From: Pseudisothecium myosuroides | Taxonomy: Eukaryota > Streptophyta > Bryopsida > Hypnales > Lembophyllaceae | Reading direction: 5' to 3' | DNA length: 64,000 nucleotides | Assembly: GCA_951799445.1 (NCBI GenBank) | Contig: OX637292.1 | Span: 16,991,296 to 17,055,295 of the forward strand | Part shown: positions 24,317-37,530 of the stretch, piece after piece | Layout: each line of letters begins with the position of its first letter | How positions within the stretch are numbered: position 1 is the first letter of the stretch | The notes under the pieces: model-generated | Database searches by the model: none | What the model was told of the DNA's origin: nothing | What the model saw: the letters and a program-made list of their open reading frames with translations, nothing else | Position numbers and translations under genes: made by a program

Positions 24317-27300
24317 TTTATCATGCTTGTGATTATGGTATTGTAAATAAATAGTACAATAAAATGACTTGAGATCTAGCTTGTAATTTTCTTTCAAATT
24401 TGTATTGCTAGAATACACATTTTTTTCATTGTAAATAAAAAAATACAATTAAATAATTTGGCGCTTTAGTTTATTGTTCTTTTGTAATTTATAAATTTTA
24501 CAGTGGGACATACCAAATCGTGGTCTTAAATATATAAAAAATTGTGCTTAAAGCAAATTAGATATAACATTTAATTTTAAAAAATACATTCTTTATTATT
24601 GCAAATATATATAATGCATATAAATTTAAATCATGTCTAGATTTAGTGACCTTTGTGAATAAAAGTGATAATTCTCTTCAACTTTGATGGTCAGAGAAAA
24701 AATTCAATAAAGTTGTGAGGAAATATTTTATTCACAATATTGTGTTTGTCAAAAACAATAGTTGATTGTAAAGTATAAATGATGATGTTATGTAAACAAC
24801 CAAAGTATAGAAAATCATATATTTAATGACATTTGCACAAATTGTTATTTTATAATCAAAATTAGAGTAGGAAATTTCATGACCAAAATTGTGCTCACGG
24901 GCATGTGGTTTCAATTATATTGACTTTTCTTTGTCAACATTGTCTTGAACTTTAAAGTAGATGCATCTTAAAAAATTTGACATGATGTAAAATCATCAAA
25001 ATTATAATATGAACAAATTTGTAATCTAAATGAAATGATATTTACATTTCAAAAATTTGTATATTGTCCTAATTTTTTTTTAATTTTCAAGATAATTTAT
25101 ACATTGAAACTACATTCATAATTGAATTTAAATTTGAATGATATTGAACATTGGAGCTCTTTCATAGACACTTAAAAACAAGTTGAATTTTAAATGTATT
25201 AATATTGCAATATATGGATACTATAGTTTATAATACAAATGGAAAATTTTATGATGTAAGAGGAAAGACAATTATTTTTCTTTGCAAAATAAAGTTCATA
25301 TCTACACTCAAGTGTGTTTTAAAACCCTGAGTGACCTTTTTCCGGGCCTTTTTTGAGCTTCTTGGAGTTGCTCAAATATGAATAAAAAGCCCATGTTTTG
25401 ATAAGTTTTATCAACTTCTAAAAATTGTAACCTTACAAATTCAAACTAGACATGTTGTGGATTACATAGGAAAATGAAACACAACAATACCACTTATGAA
25501 TTGAAGGATTATAATGTTTGATGAAGAGGGTTTTAAAACTATAAAAGTGATTTGAAGTCTTTTTGGATCTTTTTTTTTACAAGTCAAATCTAAAATTGAG
25601 GTTATAAAAACAAATATATGGATAAAGTACATAATATGAATAACTGTAATTGATTTGAAGCTTTTCAAAATCTATTCTATATATTTTTTAAATAAAATTT
25701 TAATGTAACTTTTACTCCAAGTTCAAGTGTGTTCTAACCTCATTTTCAAGAACCTTCAATACTAATCAATACTAAACAATCAAGATTTGCAATGGTCCCC
25801 CTTGTATGAAATCTTTAATAGAAAAATTATAAATATTTTTTTTCAAAATCAAATTTTAGATGTAGAAAATTAACTCTAAAGGACATTCATCTAAAAAATA
25901 AAATATTACAATTAATACTTCAACAAGGTTGTATTTAACTTCAAAGTTTAGTCAATACCAAAATATGGTGCCTTGAGATTTTAGGGGTTTAAAGTTAGGT
26001 GACATTAGATTGAGCTTATTGAATCCAAATTTACTCTACTACACATGTTCTTAGAATGTACGATTAATAACGGCTTAGTCTTAAGTTAAAATTTTGTACT
26101 ATCAAAGAAAACCATGACATTTTTAAGTCATTTAATACAAAATACGCCTTGTATTGTGTGTACATAAATATTTCTATATGAAAATATTACTTTTAAAATT
26201 GTCAAACTACTTTAAAGTCTTAACTTCTATTTGCCATAACCTTCACACTCAATTTATCATTTTCATCCATAAATTTTTTTAATCCACTCTAACATTTTTC
26301 CATCTAGTTTGATAAAAAAATTATGGCATATCTAAAATGCTATTGTCACTACAATAGATATTTACAGAATTTGGTATTTTACATAAATCATGCATTTGAT
26401 TTTGAGCAACAAACTTTTTGTGCTCCATTTGAAAAATCAAATAGAGTCCACCTAGATTGTTTAAACAACATTACAAGAATCCCACATTTGAGTTTTTTTG
26501 ACATATTTTTTAATATTGTAATGATTTAAAACTGCACTAGTGGCATCATCTTAAAGTGTGTACAGTTCATTTAATAGTTTTAATATATTATATTTAAATG
26601 CCTTCTTTGGACATAGAATACTTGAACAAACTTTACATTAAAAAAATTACTTAATAGTAAGTATAGAGTGACAATTGTACCTTCATTGAGTGATTTAATT
26701 TAGCTTAGTTAGTAATAACCTAAGACAAATTTGAAGATGGTGCTAAAATTGTGAATCTTGCAAACTAAATCATTTTCCAAAGCTAGAATTTTTTTTATCA
26801 ATATGGACAAAAGTTATTTACAGTATATAATTTTCATTGAACAACAATTTTTTTGTCCATCATTGGCCCTTTCAAACAAGTGTTCACCATAAAATTGCCA
26901 TAGGGCATGAATATTTTAATTTAAACTACTATTGTCTTCAATTAATATAGTTTCTAATCAACCACCTTCAATCCAATGGATTAGATCAGAATTTTGTGAA
27001 CTTTGCTTTAAATTATTTGATTACCATATTTCAATTTTTATTTTTTAAATATTTTTTTTTCAATTTTTTTTATTTTATTTTTTGTCTATTTTTGCACCTC
27101 GGGGGGCCAAAAAATGAATCCTTAACAGCCCTCCCGAGGGCTCAGATTTTTCCTAATGTCAATAAAAACTAATCCATTGAACAAAAATATTGATGTGCTT
27201 TAGTATTATTTAATACTTCACATTGATCTTTCTGTTATATAAAACTTCAAATTATAAATACTTCTATTTCTTTACTTCAACATTTTTACTTTCTTTTCTT

Positions 27301-28589
27301 TATTTTTCACTTTCTTTTTTCTATTGCTATATTTTGTCACCTTTGTATCATATTAATTTAGCAAGCTTGAAATTATTATTGTAATGATCAGATTGTTTTT
27401 TACAAAATATAACTATGCTTATATATTTCAACCAATTACAAATATATCATGAGCTTTTTTAGATTATAAATTCGTTTATTTATAAGTTCACATAACCTAC
27501 AATTCCACCTAAGTTGAATGTACCTAAAAATGACCAAATAAACACTTTCAAGAGCATGATTCCATTATTAATCCTTCCCTACTCAACCACTATTTCACTT
27601 GAAGGATAGTGCACATTGTTTAAAGTGCACTTCATCTAATTAATATTAATAGAAAAACCTTATAGCAAATTCATTTAACATATCAATAGGAAAAAAAAGA
27701 ATGCAATATGTAAACAATGTACCTATATTGGAGGATTCTCAATCATTTATTAAATAGTTTTTTAGAATTGATCTTATTATCTTTTGGACCAAGGAAGTAG
27801 GGATTCAACCCTTTCAAATACTTGTTAGATTTTGTTAGGAATCAAAAAACAAATTGAAGATTCTTTCAATGCATGCTTTTTTTAGACAATAGACAAACAA
27901 ACCTCCCAATTTCAAAAATGATCAAAAATAGGTATATCCAAAATCACCCCCTAGCCTCCCATATTCAAAGGACTTACATTTCAACCAAAGAATCTAAATA
28001 GGATGGGATGCTTTTGCAAACAAGTCACAACTGACTAACTAACTTAGGTCCCCCTCCCAAATGACCTTATCCATGTTGAAAGCCTGGAACAAAACATTGT
28101 ATAACCAAGCAATGGTCTTCTCCATGCTAGGAAGATATTATGCCTCCCTAGATGCGTGGGAGGGAGGCATTCAGTTAATTCAAGATGATTGAGGGTGGCT
28201 GAGGAGCCACGTAAGATATAAAGACAGTTTTTTTTCTTTCACTGTAGGGGTTCCCTTTTCAAGGATACAAAAGCCAGGACCCCTTGCCTGCCTCATTGCT
28301 AAACAATGTTATGAACCAACACTACAAATTCATCTAATTCGACAACAACGAAGAAGAAATCAACCCAACATATTTTCCAGAGGCCGGCCGCACACCAGTT
28401 TGATGAACAGGCCAAAACTCAATTGATTACCGTGATTATTTTAAAGCACTAGCATGCACAATGTGCATGCATTACTACAATATTCAATTCAATTTAGGGC
28501 CCATTTGACCAACGCTATGTATCTTAAGTCAAGTTACCCCCGGAATTTTCAAACAACAACCGACGGGAACAAACAGGGGAAATTAGGGT
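24317..28589. other. AT-rich desert, nothing recognised
   Basis: More than 4 kb of strongly AT-rich sequence with only short, composition-driven open frames. A 10-bp-arm hairpin sits at 28140-28170 (ATGCCTCCCT/AGGGAGGCAT). No gene, RNA or further element is supported. Confidence 0.55.
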
Positions 28590-29060
28590 TGCGTGCATGT
28601 GTGATGGATGGCCGGGTGGGAGGAGCTTCAGTTGCCTGGCTTTTGTTTCAGTGGGGGCCATCCATCGTCGGTCGGTCCCTCCCTCCCTCCCGGCCAGGCC
28701 AGGGGGCTCCATCTGTTTTTTGTTGCCTTGACCTCAGTCCCGGCCAAGTTGGCCAGGCGTGGGAATTCGGGTCCTCATTGGCAGCAGGTGGGGGGTGGGG
28801 GCCCACCACCGGTCGGTCCGTCCGTCCGTCCGGGCTGGCGGGGACGGATGGAGTTCGTTTTGCTTTTGTGAAATCCGCCCCCTCACAGGCAGGGCGGGTT
28901 GGTTGGGCTTCCCCAGGCAAGTTGGACTGAGCAAGGGGTGACGCAGGCGTAACTTAACTTGCAGGGAAAGCGTGGTGGTGGAAGTCCACAGTTCATCCAT
29001 TCACTTCTCCAGACTTGGCCCACCGACGGACGGAGGGAGGATGGCCATCGCATGTGTACA
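28590..29060. other. Isolated G+C-rich island
   Basis: About 470 bp with G+C far above the surrounding desert. It contains GGTCGGTCC followed by short CCCT/GTCC runs (28668-28690 and 28812-28835) and GGCCAGG repeats. Several overlapping open frames exist in both directions, as expected for G+C-rich DNA, and none resembles a known protein. It could be a promoter or CpG-type island of an unseen gene, or the remnant of an insertion. Confidence 0.5.
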
Positions 29061-29499
29061 GTAGACATTTCAAGAGGACTGAGTTCAGTTGGTAACTGTT
29101 AGGGCCGGTTAATGCTGGACTGGAGTTACTAGAAGCTTACGACCTATTTCCGACCATTCAAGCATTTCAGCATAGCTACTGGCTGGGTTTGGTGGGGGAA
29201 ATTTTTTCTCCATGTGGGGAAATAGATTTCAGACAAATTTGAAAATTTTCTTCATTTTTTAGCCTAAGAATGAAATTGCAGTGAATTTTTTTGGTACAGA
29301 TTTTGTAAAACCTATTCTTATTGTAGGTATGCCTAATTCCGACTATAGGCTCATCAGGAAATCTATTGAAAATCAATGGCTCATAATACATCATAACTGA
29401 GTAGTTTCACATGTCCACTTGATTTGATATGCAACAGCCTATGCTATGGAAATGGGGGGTTGATCGAGAATGGGTCTACTTGGGTTAATTTACTATTTG

Positions 29500-30560
29500 G
29501 GGGCCATGGTGAACCGCCCCCCTCACTTGTCCCCAAGGGGAAATGCTGAAATTTTTTAATTGCCATGCATGATAAAATTAGCAAAGTTCGAATTCATATT
29601 TGCAGTCAGAGGTCTCACACTAGTTAGGAGAGGTGTTGGAGGTAAATTATTTAAGCACAAAATAGGGGGACTTTGTTTCACATATACCCCTAGAATGACT
29701 TGGGAGGGACGAACGAGGGGACCAATTCACCCCGACCTTATTTGGGTTACTACTTGGGTTAATATTTGGATTCAACAGGACACTAAAACTATCCTATGAA
29801 GTAGATCTTGTAGGGTGAATTTTGCTTTTTGTGGGGTAATTGTAAAAACAAAGCCCCCTAATTTGTGCCAAGTTAATTCTATATTCTTCACCTAGCTAAT
29901 TTGGGACCTCTAATAGCAAATATGAATTCAAAATTTGCAAATTTTATTATGTGTGGCAATTAAAATATTCATGTGTTTTCTCCAAGGATAAATTCATCAT
30001 GTAGGAATCACTTCATAGGAAAAATTTAGGGTTGTGCTTCGGGTTATTATTTGGGTTTCTACTTCAGTTATGGTCAAGGGCGAATGGCCAAGGAGGAGGG
30101 GGGGGGATTGACCCTTTTATTGCCCTTGCCAAGGATAAATGTAAAAAATTGCCCCCTATTTTATATTCTGATTTTTTTCTATTTCATCACTTCTCCTCCC
30201 AAATTTTAGGGCCTCTCATAGCAAATATGAATTCAAAATTTTCAAAATTTGATATAGGCGACAAATAAAAAATTTCAATGTTTTTCCTACATATAAACCA
30301 TAAGGGTAATGAGGGGCAATAAAGGAGGGGGGCAATTCCCACCACCATCATAAACTTACCCCCAATGAGGGATAAATACAAACATTTGTCCTTATTCTAT
30401 AGAGGGTTCATTTTGTATCCATGACAGCTCCTTGTTCCTAGTTCTTATACGATTTTTGATTCCAAATAGAAATTCAAAATTTTCAGTTCAAATTTGATTA
30501 CCCATGACAAAATAACAATCAAAGATTCTATATTTTCCAATAGTAAACAAAAGCACCCAT
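29500..30560. repeat. Degenerate tandem repeat, unit about 250-300 bp
   Basis: A recurring order is seen three times. First comes a 'GGATAAATGTAAAAAATTGCCCCCTA'-like stretch, then 'TTCTATTTCATCACTT'-like DNA, then AGCAAATATGAATTCAAAATTT or close variants at about 29913, 30218 and 30465, then 'GACAAATAAAAAATTTCAATG'. A fourth, more eroded or inverted piece lies near 29576-29600. No coding. Confidence 0.65.
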
Positions 30561-32223
30561 GAGGGGTCAATTTTGACCAACCCACGGATTACTGCAGGAA
30601 CCTATACTAGAGTTCATACTTCAAGATACGGCCAAGGAAATGCAATCATACTTGAGATACGATATGGCCAAGCGGGATTGCACTCACCCTTCATTGATTC
30701 CGAATATAAATTTGAATTTTTTCCGAATTCGATCGTCCATGGACCAGGACTGATAATAATAAGTTTTGTGTTTTCCTCGTGATTAAAAAAAAAAAGCAAA
30801 AAAGTGGGGCATGATGAGGTGGCAGCGGCGTGTGCGTTACTACTTGAGTTACTACGTGAGTACAGACTTTGAAGTCCGTTTGTCTGTCAATTGGAATTAA
30901 TAACTACTCCACAGACCTTCAGTCACCCGAGCCGTCGCCAATCGGGCTCCCCAACCTCCTTCAATTACTCACAATCCAGGACTGAGTTTCTGATCATGAG
31001 TGATGTCCCAAATGCCCGCTGCTAACTTAACTTACGGTTAAGTTATGACACGAAATTCTACATGAAAGTATAATTGTCACTTGGGGGTCCGTACATGTTG
31101 CGCCCTAACATTTAATGCACCAGTGATAGACCTCCAAAAATGTCCACATGAGGAAAAATGCAGGACCCAGTTTGTTTTGGGAGGGCCTTACAAGGCCCCA
31201 ATGTGTTTAAGAAAAACTGGGCTGCATCAAGCCAATAGGAAAAATTTGAAGAAAAATTGGATGATAATGCCAAATTGCTCCAATTTTTTCTTAAAAGTTG
31301 GATGAAATTGGCAATTTTAAATGAAACTCATCCAAATATGTGGATGAAAATATAGTTCTATCCAAAATATAGATGAATACTAAGATATTTGGCTACATCA
31401 TTTTCTCGTATGTTGCCACTTCAGCACTTCTCTAAAAAACAAAAAAAACAAAACTGGCAGGACCATCGATGAAAATTGTCCATGTGTTTCAAGAAAAAAA
31501 ACAAAAACAAAATGCGGGCCCATGTATAATAAGGTGGGTACCCCCCAAACCACCACTTTTTGCTAGTTACAATTATTAGATCGGTCAAATTTTCATGTTT
31601 ATTTGTTGGCATATGGAAGGAGGTTCCAATGCACGAAAGAACGTGGCATTTGGATATTGTATGCAGAAGTTAGAAAGGGTCAAAGTTTGGTTCTAAAACA
31701 ATTTTATCTACGTAAGTACGTGGTCGATTGTGGAGGTGTACACAAAGTGAAGATGGTGGTTAAGGCTCAATGGCGCATTAAAGGGGAAAGGGATGGGGAG
31801 GGGGGGGCACTTTAGTGGTTTTCAAAATGTTTCATACCAGTTTTTGGAATATTTTCAGTTTTGCTAGTTGTTTTTTTTTCATTATTATATTGAACTAGGT
31901 TTTGAGTAATGAATCTATTCTTTTCTCTATTTTTTATCCTATATAGAAATTTTATAGATTTTTGCACCGGATTTTTTCCAATGTTTTCAAATTACAACCA
32001 TTTTTTTTTTCCAATTCCACCTGCTAACATTGAATTAAGTGACAATTTTACCCGATTTTGGTGAAAATTTGCATGCATACGTAGAGACCTTGAATTGTTG
32101 TAATTCTTGTTTTTTAGATTTAATTTTTAAAATAATTACTAATATACCAAGGCCTCAAGTTTTTCATATTCATATTACTTTTTAAAATGGAACTGCAATA
32201 TATTAATGTTCAATCCAACTATT
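30561..32223. other. Intergenic, nothing recognised
   Basis: Mixed-composition DNA with short self-complementary stretches (for example around 31240-31300, where GAAGAAAAATTGG faces CCAATTTTTTCTT). No gene, RNA gene or bounded element supported. Confidence 0.45.
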
Positions 32224-32234
32224 CAAATGTTTGT

Positions 32235-32236
<2 letters not shown>

Positions 32237-32312
<76 letters not shown>
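32237..32312. repeat. (TA)n microsatellite, LINE tail
   Basis: About 38 uninterrupted TA units. It abuts the 3' end of the minus-strand LINE fragment and follows the left target duplication directly, so it is best read as the simple-sequence tail added on integration and expanded since. Confidence 0.95.
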
Positions 32313-32316
<4 letters not shown>

Positions 32317-32875
32317 AACAAATGGGAAACTCACTGCATTAAAAAGAGACCAAGGAACAACAGCCAAGCCAAGAAGGCTGGACAAGAGAGCAAAACAAAG
32401 TAAGCTTAGAAAAAAGAACTCAAAGAAACCCACTAAATAAAAGAGCACTCTGGGGGGCGCACCCTATTCCAGAACACTTCCTTATTACCACTCCTACTAG
32501 CCAGGACAGGTGATTGAAGCCAAATACTCTCGAACCTAGAGTGGAATCTATCAGACAGGTGAAGGTGGTGACGCGCTCCATACTGAGCCTTGATCTGCAC
32601 CGCCCAACCCGCATCTAAGAGAGCATCCCACAAAGCTTGCTGCCCATTGCCTAGTGGCCATGGAGCATTAGTGAAAACCTTACTATTGCGTGAAATCCAT
32701 ATGATCCAAAGAGCTTGGCCTCGAAGCAGAGTCCAGATGGTCTTGAGATCGGTGAATCTTCGTGGAAGCCTAGTGCCGAAGATGCATCAGGTTACACTGA
32801 ATCGGGTGTGAGGACCTAACACTGGTGGTTCACCACAAATGTGGTGGAGAATCGTTTGTGCATAATCCCAAATCC
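32241..32875 (-). mobile_element. 5'-truncated LINE (non-LTR) insertion
   Basis: Bounded by a 17-bp direct repeat, CAAATGTTTGTCAATAT, at 32224-32240 and 32876-32892, the signature of target-primed reverse transcription. The minus strand is open from about 32793 to 32433 and reads GTRLPRRFTDLKTIWTLLRG, then GQALWIIWISRNSKVFTN, then 'QQALWDALLDAGWAVQIKAQ'. This is the C-terminal region that follows the zinc-ribbon-like (zf-RVT) part of plant L1-type reverse transcriptases. Only about 560 bp of element plus the (TA)n tail remain, so reverse transcriptase and endonuclease domains are missing. The near-perfect duplication argues for a fairly recent insertion. Confidence 0.9.
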
Positions 32876-33176
32876 CAAATGTTTGTCAATATTTGACAGT
32901 TGACACAGATAGAGTAGAAATTTAATAAATCCAATTTTGTTTCAATTTTTTTGTAAGTGGCTATTTCACCCAAAAAAAATTGACAAAATTATTTTTTAAT
33001 CAAAATATTATTTTCAGATTATTATATATAAGACATTGTAAATTTTTTTCTTCTCCTAAATGAGATTCACTGCAATGCTAATTTTATTCCTTTAAAATCA
33101 AGGTGAACCGATAAAATGGATGAACTGTATCAGAATTGAAATCAGTTTGGCTAACTTAAACAATTCCATAACTTAA

Positions 33177-34090
33177 CCCCTAAAATACCAAGGCATTTTC
33201 TGGCTCCGGAACCACTGAAAACTGCCATTTCTGCTGCGATCACTCCCTAAACCCAAAAAAACTTTTTTTTTAGAATCTAACCGTACGATCTTGTACTTCA
33301 CTTGTCTCACATTATGTGGTAAAAATTTCAAGACATTTGACCGTTCTGATTGGAAGATATTAACATTCAAAGTGGGAAAAAAAAGTTTTTTTGAACTGCT
33401 TCCTGCAATTTCAAATGACTTTGACGGCCATTTGTGGATTTTTTTTGCACTACACAACAAAAAGTTGTAATTTTTTATCTTGAACATTTGAGTTGAGAGT
33501 CGGGGAAAAAAATTTCAGAATGTCAAACCTTGATTTTCACATATAAAAAAATTGTTAAATAGAAGTAGGTCCAAAATTGAACAAAATACCAAATTGTTAA
33601 TAGCTCTTAGGTGGAATTAAAACAACATAATCCCAATGGTGGTATTGTTCTTGCAAACAACCTTGACCTCGTCAAAAAAAAAAATTGAAAAAAATTGAAA
33701 ATTACATTCAAAAATGAATTCTATAAGTTCGTTTTTTTGAACTTGCTTAAATTGCCCGAAAAACAAGATTGTCCATAACTTTCTCATTATTAGTCCAAAT
33801 AGAATGAATCAAAGCTTCAAATGTAGACAAAACATGATCTTTCAGGAGAAAAAATTAAAAAAATTAAAAACTTTTTTTTTTTTTTTTTTTTTCCTGCCCG
33901 CCGAACTGCTTTTTTGCTTTAGCATAACTTTTGCTCCCGGGCACCGATTGAAAAAAAATTATATTTTTAGAAAGCTAATGTGATTTCCTATCTTCAAAAA
34001 AAGTTTTAAAAAATAAGATCAAAATTTGAGGCCACACGGGCCTACCCGAAATCTGAAGTGTCCCCCGAGGGGACTTTGGTACTTTAGGGG
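33177..34090. mobile_element. piggyBac-like MITE, copy 2 (914 bp)
   Basis: TTAA at 33173-33176 and 34091-34094. Ends CCCCTAAAATACCAAGG and the complement of CCCCTAAAGTACCAAAG. Same length and same module order as the copy at 3964-4878, including the poly-T/poly-A tracts, the 'GTTAAATAGAAGTAGGTCC' stretch and the 'CCCGGGCACCGATTG' segment near the right end. No coding. Confidence 0.85.
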
Positions 34091-34094
34091 TTAA

Positions 34095-34971
34095 GATAGG
34101 TATTTTGTTTTGTTTTGTTTGTTTGTTACAATGGGATCTCTTGGACCATGTGTCCCCCAGTTGCATCCTTGGTACTATTGGAAAGCCCATGGCAAGGAGG
34201 GGTGCACGGGCTTTGTTTCGTGACATTTGGACCTACGGTGTGAAAGTTATTGAATTTTGAAGTTTTTATGAATTAAAAAATTAGAAAATTACTTCAACTT
34301 TTATTTTGACTATGGCAACAACACATGGAACACTAGTTGATCATTAAATGTAGTATGTAGACTATTTTTTATTTACATTTTAAACATGGTAATGAATTTT
34401 GCTATTCTATTACTAATCTTTGACCTTAAATGCCCAAGGCTCCATATTTAGGTGTTGCTTTGTTGCTTAACCTTGTAGCAAAAATATATGTTTTCAAATC
34501 ACTTTTTTTTTCTAAAATAAATTGATAAAGGTTTAAGTCAAGTTTGTATCATAAGAAATATATCAATAAAGGTGTTTGTGACTTTGTATTTAAATTTTTA
34601 TGCACAACTATTCAACGCATAATTAAATTAATAAGTCAAAGGCACTCGTGGAGATTGATGAACTTGGAATTTACTAGATTATTAGAAATTATCATATGAC
34701 AAATTTGTTTCAAATATTTGTGGATTAGATATTTAAAACAAATTACCCTGTACATGACCAAGGAGCCCACTTTGGGCTTTCTGAGAACTTGGGCAACCTC
34801 TATTGACTTCAAAATTTAGAATTTTTGCATTAGATTTTGAGGATGTATGCTACTCATCATAATCTATATGTGATGCTTTGTTTCATGTCATTCCAATGAA
34901 TATTGCAAAAGTTAGAAGTTTTTTCAAATTTCAATGTTGAAATGGGCAACAAATGATATATTTAACCCCTA
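34095..34971. other. AT-rich, nothing recognised
   Basis: Spacer between two TTAA elements. No gene or element boundary supported. Confidence 0.5.
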
Positions 34972-34975
34972 AAGG

Positions 34976-35821
34976 ACCGAGGCCTTTTTCCCGCCAAAAA
35001 ATATTGAAAACTGTCATTTCTGTAGCAAAGAGTTAAAAAAAATTTAATTGTTTTTTTTTCACATCTAACCATAAGATCTTACACCTAACTAGTATGAAAG
35101 TGTATGGAAAAACTTTCAGAATTTTTGACCGCATAGATTGCAAGATATCTGCGTTTAAAGTGAAAAAAACAAGTTTTTCAGCACATTTTGGGACCAGATT
35201 CTTTGACTTTGAACATTTTTAACTTAAAATTTTTGCACTAAAAAAACTTAATTATCATTCTTAAAAAAATTGTTAAGTAGAAGTAGGTACAAGATAGAAG
35301 GAAAATCCAAAATATTCATATATTTTAGATGGAATTCAAATGCACTAATCCCAATGGTGAGATTGTTCAAGCAAGTAAATTTAACCATGCAAAAAAAATT
35401 GAAAAATTGGAAAAATTGCGTTTAGAAATGAATCCTACGAGTTATTTTTTTAAAGAAAATGCTCTAACTGCCCGAAAAACAAGAATGTCCATAACTTCTT
35501 CATAATAAATCCGAATGAAATGAACCAAAGGTTTTTAGATAACCAAAAATATAATCTATGAGAAAAAAAATATTAAAAAAAAAAATTCAAATTTTTGCCA
35601 TTTTTTTGGCTACTTGGGTTGCCCCCCATCCCCTCGTTTGAGCTTATTGGGTCATAACTTTTTTTCCCGGGCACCGATTGTGAAAGAAATTACATTCACA
35701 CAAAGCTAATGAGCTTTTCTACCTCCAAAAAAAGTTTCAAAAAATCAGGAGAAAATTTCAGCCCGTAGGTACCTGTCCAAAAACGCATTTGTCCCCCAAA
35801 GGGACAATGGTCCTTTAGGGG
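34976..35821. mobile_element. piggyBac-like MITE, copy 3 (846 bp)
   Basis: TTAA at 34972-34975 and 35822-35825. Both ends start with the 13-bp inverted repeat CCCCTAAAGGACC, the best preserved in the window. It is collinear with the copy at 3964-4878 but lacks roughly 70 bp near position 35240, a clean internal deletion. Confidence 0.9.
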
Positions 35822-35825
35822 TTAA

Positions 35826-36780
35826 AAAAAGTATTAGTTATTTTTTTGAGATTGTCTAGATTGATACCTACTCAAAAGAATTAAACCATTGAATTCCAAA
35901 TAATGAAGTTAAAGTTATGAAGAATTTTATTTTGTGGGTAGCGAAGGTAGAAAAAACATATAAAGTCGTCTTTTACTCTCAATTTTGAAAATTTTCAAAT
36001 AAAAATAAAAATAAATGATACTAATTGTTTACTAGAATATTTTTACCATTGGGAGTAACAAATTTTAATTTCTTGTAAAAGTTATTAGCAAATTAGTTTT
36101 TTCTTTCATCCAATATAGCCTTCCACTTTGCAATTTTTTTAAAGATGAATATGAGAGTATTTTTGGTTAAGATTTTTGGCATATGTTTTCAATCCATTTT
36201 ACAACATATTGACTAAAATGAAAAATTTATAGGACATATGTGCTTTTTCCTAAAAAATTTGGAATACAATACTTCACCTTTTAGAAGGGCTAGAAAAGCC
36301 TACATTTTGAAGTTTAGGCACATTGAACTTGCAATGGGTGGGGATATTCATTCTGAAATTTTGGTACAATATACTTGAACAAATTGACCAAAGGATCCTA
36401 TGGTTGGATTTTTAAAAATATACATATTGATGAAGATTTTGACCTTGCTTTAGGGACGAGTATTTTGAAGCAGTTTTGGGCCTCTAGACATGTTAGTCTT
36501 TTAGGGGGTAAATTGATTATAGTTATATTTTTAGTTTTTACATTTTACATGACCACCATTCTAAATTTGATACGCAAACAAAGGACTGGAAGACTTCAAA
36601 TCATTTTCAGATTTCCAACTCCAAAGTGATCAAAAATTAAAGTCTACCAATATTCCTTTGAATTTTCTTTAAAAAAATCAATAAAGTTTTTGGACATTTA
36701 GGATTAAGACTTGAAGATGCTATGTATTTTTGGACTTGTAATGGATTAATATAAATTCAACTATTAAATATGAAAACCAT
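35826..36780. other. AT-rich spacer with similarity to 39853-40270
   Basis: No gene. The stretch 36375-36485 (AAAGGATCCTA, 'GAAGATTTTGACCTTGCTTTAGGGACGAGTA', TTTGAAGCAGTTTGGG-like) resembles 40130-40240, where the same phrases occur in the same order after another TTAA element. This suggests an old segmental duplication or a shared longer repeat. Confidence 0.4.
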
Positions 36781-36784
36781 TTAA

Positions 36785-37526
36785 CCCCTAAAGGACCAAG
36801 GTTTTTTTTTTTGGCAACATAGCAATTTGGGGCAGCTCACTACGAATGGAGTTTTTATTTTTTTTCTTTGAAAATTTCACACGATATGTGCCCGAGGAGT
36901 AGCTTTAAGGCCCAACAATTTTCATAACTTTTGACTTCATGGTTAAAAAGTTATTGCATGATATGTGATTTTCATTGCTCGGCGGGCAACCCGGGCAGCC
37001 CAAAAAACTTCTTTAAAAATCACTTTTTTAAAAAATAAAAATTTGAAATTGGTTCTTTAGGTTTATATCTACATGGGAAGCTTTGAATCATTCCATTTGG
37101 ATTAACGAGTCAAAAGTTATGAGGAGTTTTAGTTTGCGGGTAGGTATGGAGTCTTTGAAAGCCATACCTACCCCCAAACTAAAACTTCTCATAACTTTTG
37201 ACTCGTTAATCCAAATGGAATGATTCAAAGCTTCCCATGTAGATATAAACCTAAAGAACCAATTTCAAATTTTTATTTTTTAAAAAAGTGATTTTTAAAG
37301 AAGTTTTTTGGGCTGCCCGGGTTGCCCGCCGAGCAATGAAAATCACATATCATGCAATAACTTTTTAACCATGAAGTCAAAAGTTATGAAAATTGTTGGG
37401 CCTTAAAGCTACTCCTCGGGCACATATTGTGTGAAATTTTCAAAGAAAAAAAATAAAAACTCCATTCGTAGTGAGCTGCCCAAAATTGCTATGTTGCCAA
37501 AAAAACGCACCTTGGTCCTTTAGGGG
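36785..37526. mobile_element. Foldback TTAA element, near-perfect 742-bp palindrome
   Basis: TTAA at 36781-36784 and 37527-37530 enclose two 365-bp arms (36785-37149 and 37162-37526) that are reverse complements, separated by a 12-nt loop (37150-37161). Sampled stretches at both the outer and inner ends of the arms match at well over 90 percent. Ends are CCCCTAAAGGACCAAGG on both sides. A transcript would fold into one long hairpin. A single, non-palindromic relative of the arm lies at 38799-39135. Confidence 0.93.
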
Positions 37527-37530
37527 TTAA

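Noticed and set aside
28140..28170. Hairpin ATGCCTCCCT/AGGGAGGCAT as a possible miRNA or small RNA gene
   Set aside because: The arms are only 10 bp, too short for a plant miRNA precursor, with no further pairing outside.
32203..32448. Frames with long Tyr-Ile repeats
   Set aside because: Translations of the (TA)n microsatellite.
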